NCBI GenBank assembly: GCA_003486385.1
Contig: DNFT01000073.1
Location: 1-23,300, forward strand
Direction: 5' to 3'
DNA length: 23,300 nt
DNA from: Eubacterium sp.
GTDB taxonomy: Bacteria; Bacillota; Clostridia; Lachnospirales; Lachnospiraceae
Below are positions 22,632 to 23,300 of the stretch, one piece after another. Numbering within the stretch: position 1 is the stretch's first letter; each line of letters opens with the position of its first letter. Below the pieces are notes generated by a model that saw only the letters and a list, made by a program, of their open reading frames with translations, made no database searches and was not told where the DNA came from. Position numbers and translations under genes: made by a program.

Positions 22632-23140
22632 AAGTCAAGCAACCCATCCATGACGTGAACCGTCATCGTATTCTCTTCCAGATTTACATTGAGCACACAG
22701 TCTGCTATTGCCGGAAGCAGTACCTCCCTGCCTTCCTTTGTCTTTACGGCATACACATCGTTAGCTCCTGTCTGGATGACATCAACAAGCTCACCCAGCT
22801 CCTCACCCTCATCGGTCATAACCTTAAGACCAATCATGTCGCATACAAAATATTCATCCTCATCTAATTCAACTGCATTCTCCCTTGTAACCCAGAGAGA
22901 ACAGCCCCTATATTTTTCTACATCATTAATATTATCAATACCCTTAAATTTAAGGATAACCATATTCTTAAAATATTTCACACCTGCCACCGTGAGATTA
23001 AGCTTCTCTCTGCCGGTATCCAATATAACGTCTTTCAAATAATCGAATCTGTTCACATCATCCGTTGTCGGGAACACCTTTACCTCTCCCGCAATTCCAT
23101 GTGTAGATGATATAACACCAACCTGCAATAAATCCTGCAT
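22628..23140 (-). CDS. rimM: Ribosome maturation factor RimM
   Basis: RimM binds S19 and helps mature the head of the 30S subunit. The N-terminal RimM domain begins QVGVISSTHGIAGEVKVF. The PRC-barrel-like C-terminal part follows from ELDEDEYFVCDMIGLKV, with VIQTGANDVYAV and EVLLPAIADCVL. I chose the ATG at 23138-23140, which has GGAGG 5 nt upstream, giving 170 residues; a TTG four codons earlier lies on top of the ribosome binding site and is unlikely. It overlaps trmD by 4 nt. The 148 nt upstream to the window edge hold no gene; the KH-domain/rpsP genes usually found there would have to be farther away. Confidence 0.96.
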   Translation of the reverse strand: MQDLLQVGVISSTHGIAGEVKVFPTTDDVNRFDYLKDVILDTGREKLNLTVAGVKYFKNMVILKFKGIDNINDVEKYRGCSLWVTRENAVELDEDEYFVCDMIGLKVMTDEGEELGELVDVIQTGANDVYAVKTKEGREVLLPAIADCVLNVNLEENTMTVHVMDGLLDL

Positions 23141-23265
23141 GCAAACCTCCAAATATAACTAACAACTGTCCTATAAAGCTTCTATGACAACAATAATTTT
23201 TCACTCATGCCGCAATACAACAATATTTTCATTAATAAAAATATTTCAATTGGCAACAGTTATAT

Positions 23266-23287
23266 TATGATGTTGGAGTCAAAACAT
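23266..23287 (-). repeat. 22-bp dispersed repeat, right copy
   Basis: This is the inverted partner of positions 1-22, matching at 21 of 22 bases (mismatch at 23277). It keeps the internal ATGTT/AACAT inverted repeat and contains TTGAC, which looks like a -35 box but has no good -10 at the right distance. It lies in the non-coding stretch upstream of rimM. Confidence 0.6.
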
Positions 23288-23300
23288 GTGCTATAAACTT

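Noticed and set aside
1..23287. The whole window as a composite transposon or island bounded by the 22-bp inverted copies
   Set aside because: The content is conserved housekeeping backbone with no transposase or integrase, and the copies look like intergenic repeats, so a mobile unit is not supported.

Overview
The window looks like chromosomal backbone of a spore-forming Clostridia, most likely a Lachnospiraceae. The reasons are the SpoIVA gene at the end of a der-plsY-gpsA cluster, the order rimM-trmD-rplS-lepB-rbgA-rnhB followed by a FliK-like/FlhB-like pair and yraN (the clostridial version of the Bacillus rimM-trmD-rplS-ylqF-rnhB-ylqG-ylqH block), AT-rich spacers, strong AGGAGG ribosome binding sites and several TTG starts. 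The genus cannot be fixed from the sequence alone. Every gene is on the minus strand except prs.

Layout, in the direction of minus-strand transcription (right to left). (1) 23140-21873: rimM and trmD, translationally coupled and closed by a strong terminator. (2) 21774-20280: a self-contained hipBA toxin-antitoxin module with its own promoter and twin 15-bp operator repeats, lying between trmD and rplS, which are usually adjacent. (3) 20226-13238: the rplS promoter and an L19-type leader hairpin, then rplS, lepB (type I signal peptidase), rbgA, rnhB, a FliK-like protein, a FlhB C-terminal-domain protein, a MATE exporter and a YraN-family protein, closed by a terminator overlapping the yraN stop codon. 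(4) 13162-6300: a promoter and a two-hairpin 5' leader, then an MMPL/RND transporter, a very large secreted membrane-anchored GLUG-repeat protein with a long helical insertion, and pgeF. (5) 4877-6244: prs on the plus strand, divergent from der and convergent with pgeF, with a shared bidirectional terminator. (6) 4867-65: der-plsY-gpsA, then a 20-bp perfect palindrome that buries the ribosome binding site of the last gene, spoIVA.

Most genes are housekeeping: translation and ribosome maturation (rimM, trmD, rplS, rbgA, der), phospholipid precursor synthesis (gpsA, plsY), PRPP synthesis (prs), protein export (lepB) and RNA-DNA hybrid removal (rnhB). The parts most worth attention are the MMPL-GLUG pair, which I read as a transporter with a dedicated extracytoplasmic partner of unknown substrate; the orphan FliK/FlhB-C pair in a ribosomal operon; the MITE-like 61-bp element before lepB; the hipBA insertion; the spoIVA palindrome; the MMPL leader RNA; and a 22-bp repeat that occurs once at each end of the window in opposite orientations.

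No gap exceeds 300 bases. No tRNA, rRNA, CRISPR array, transposase or phage gene was seen.
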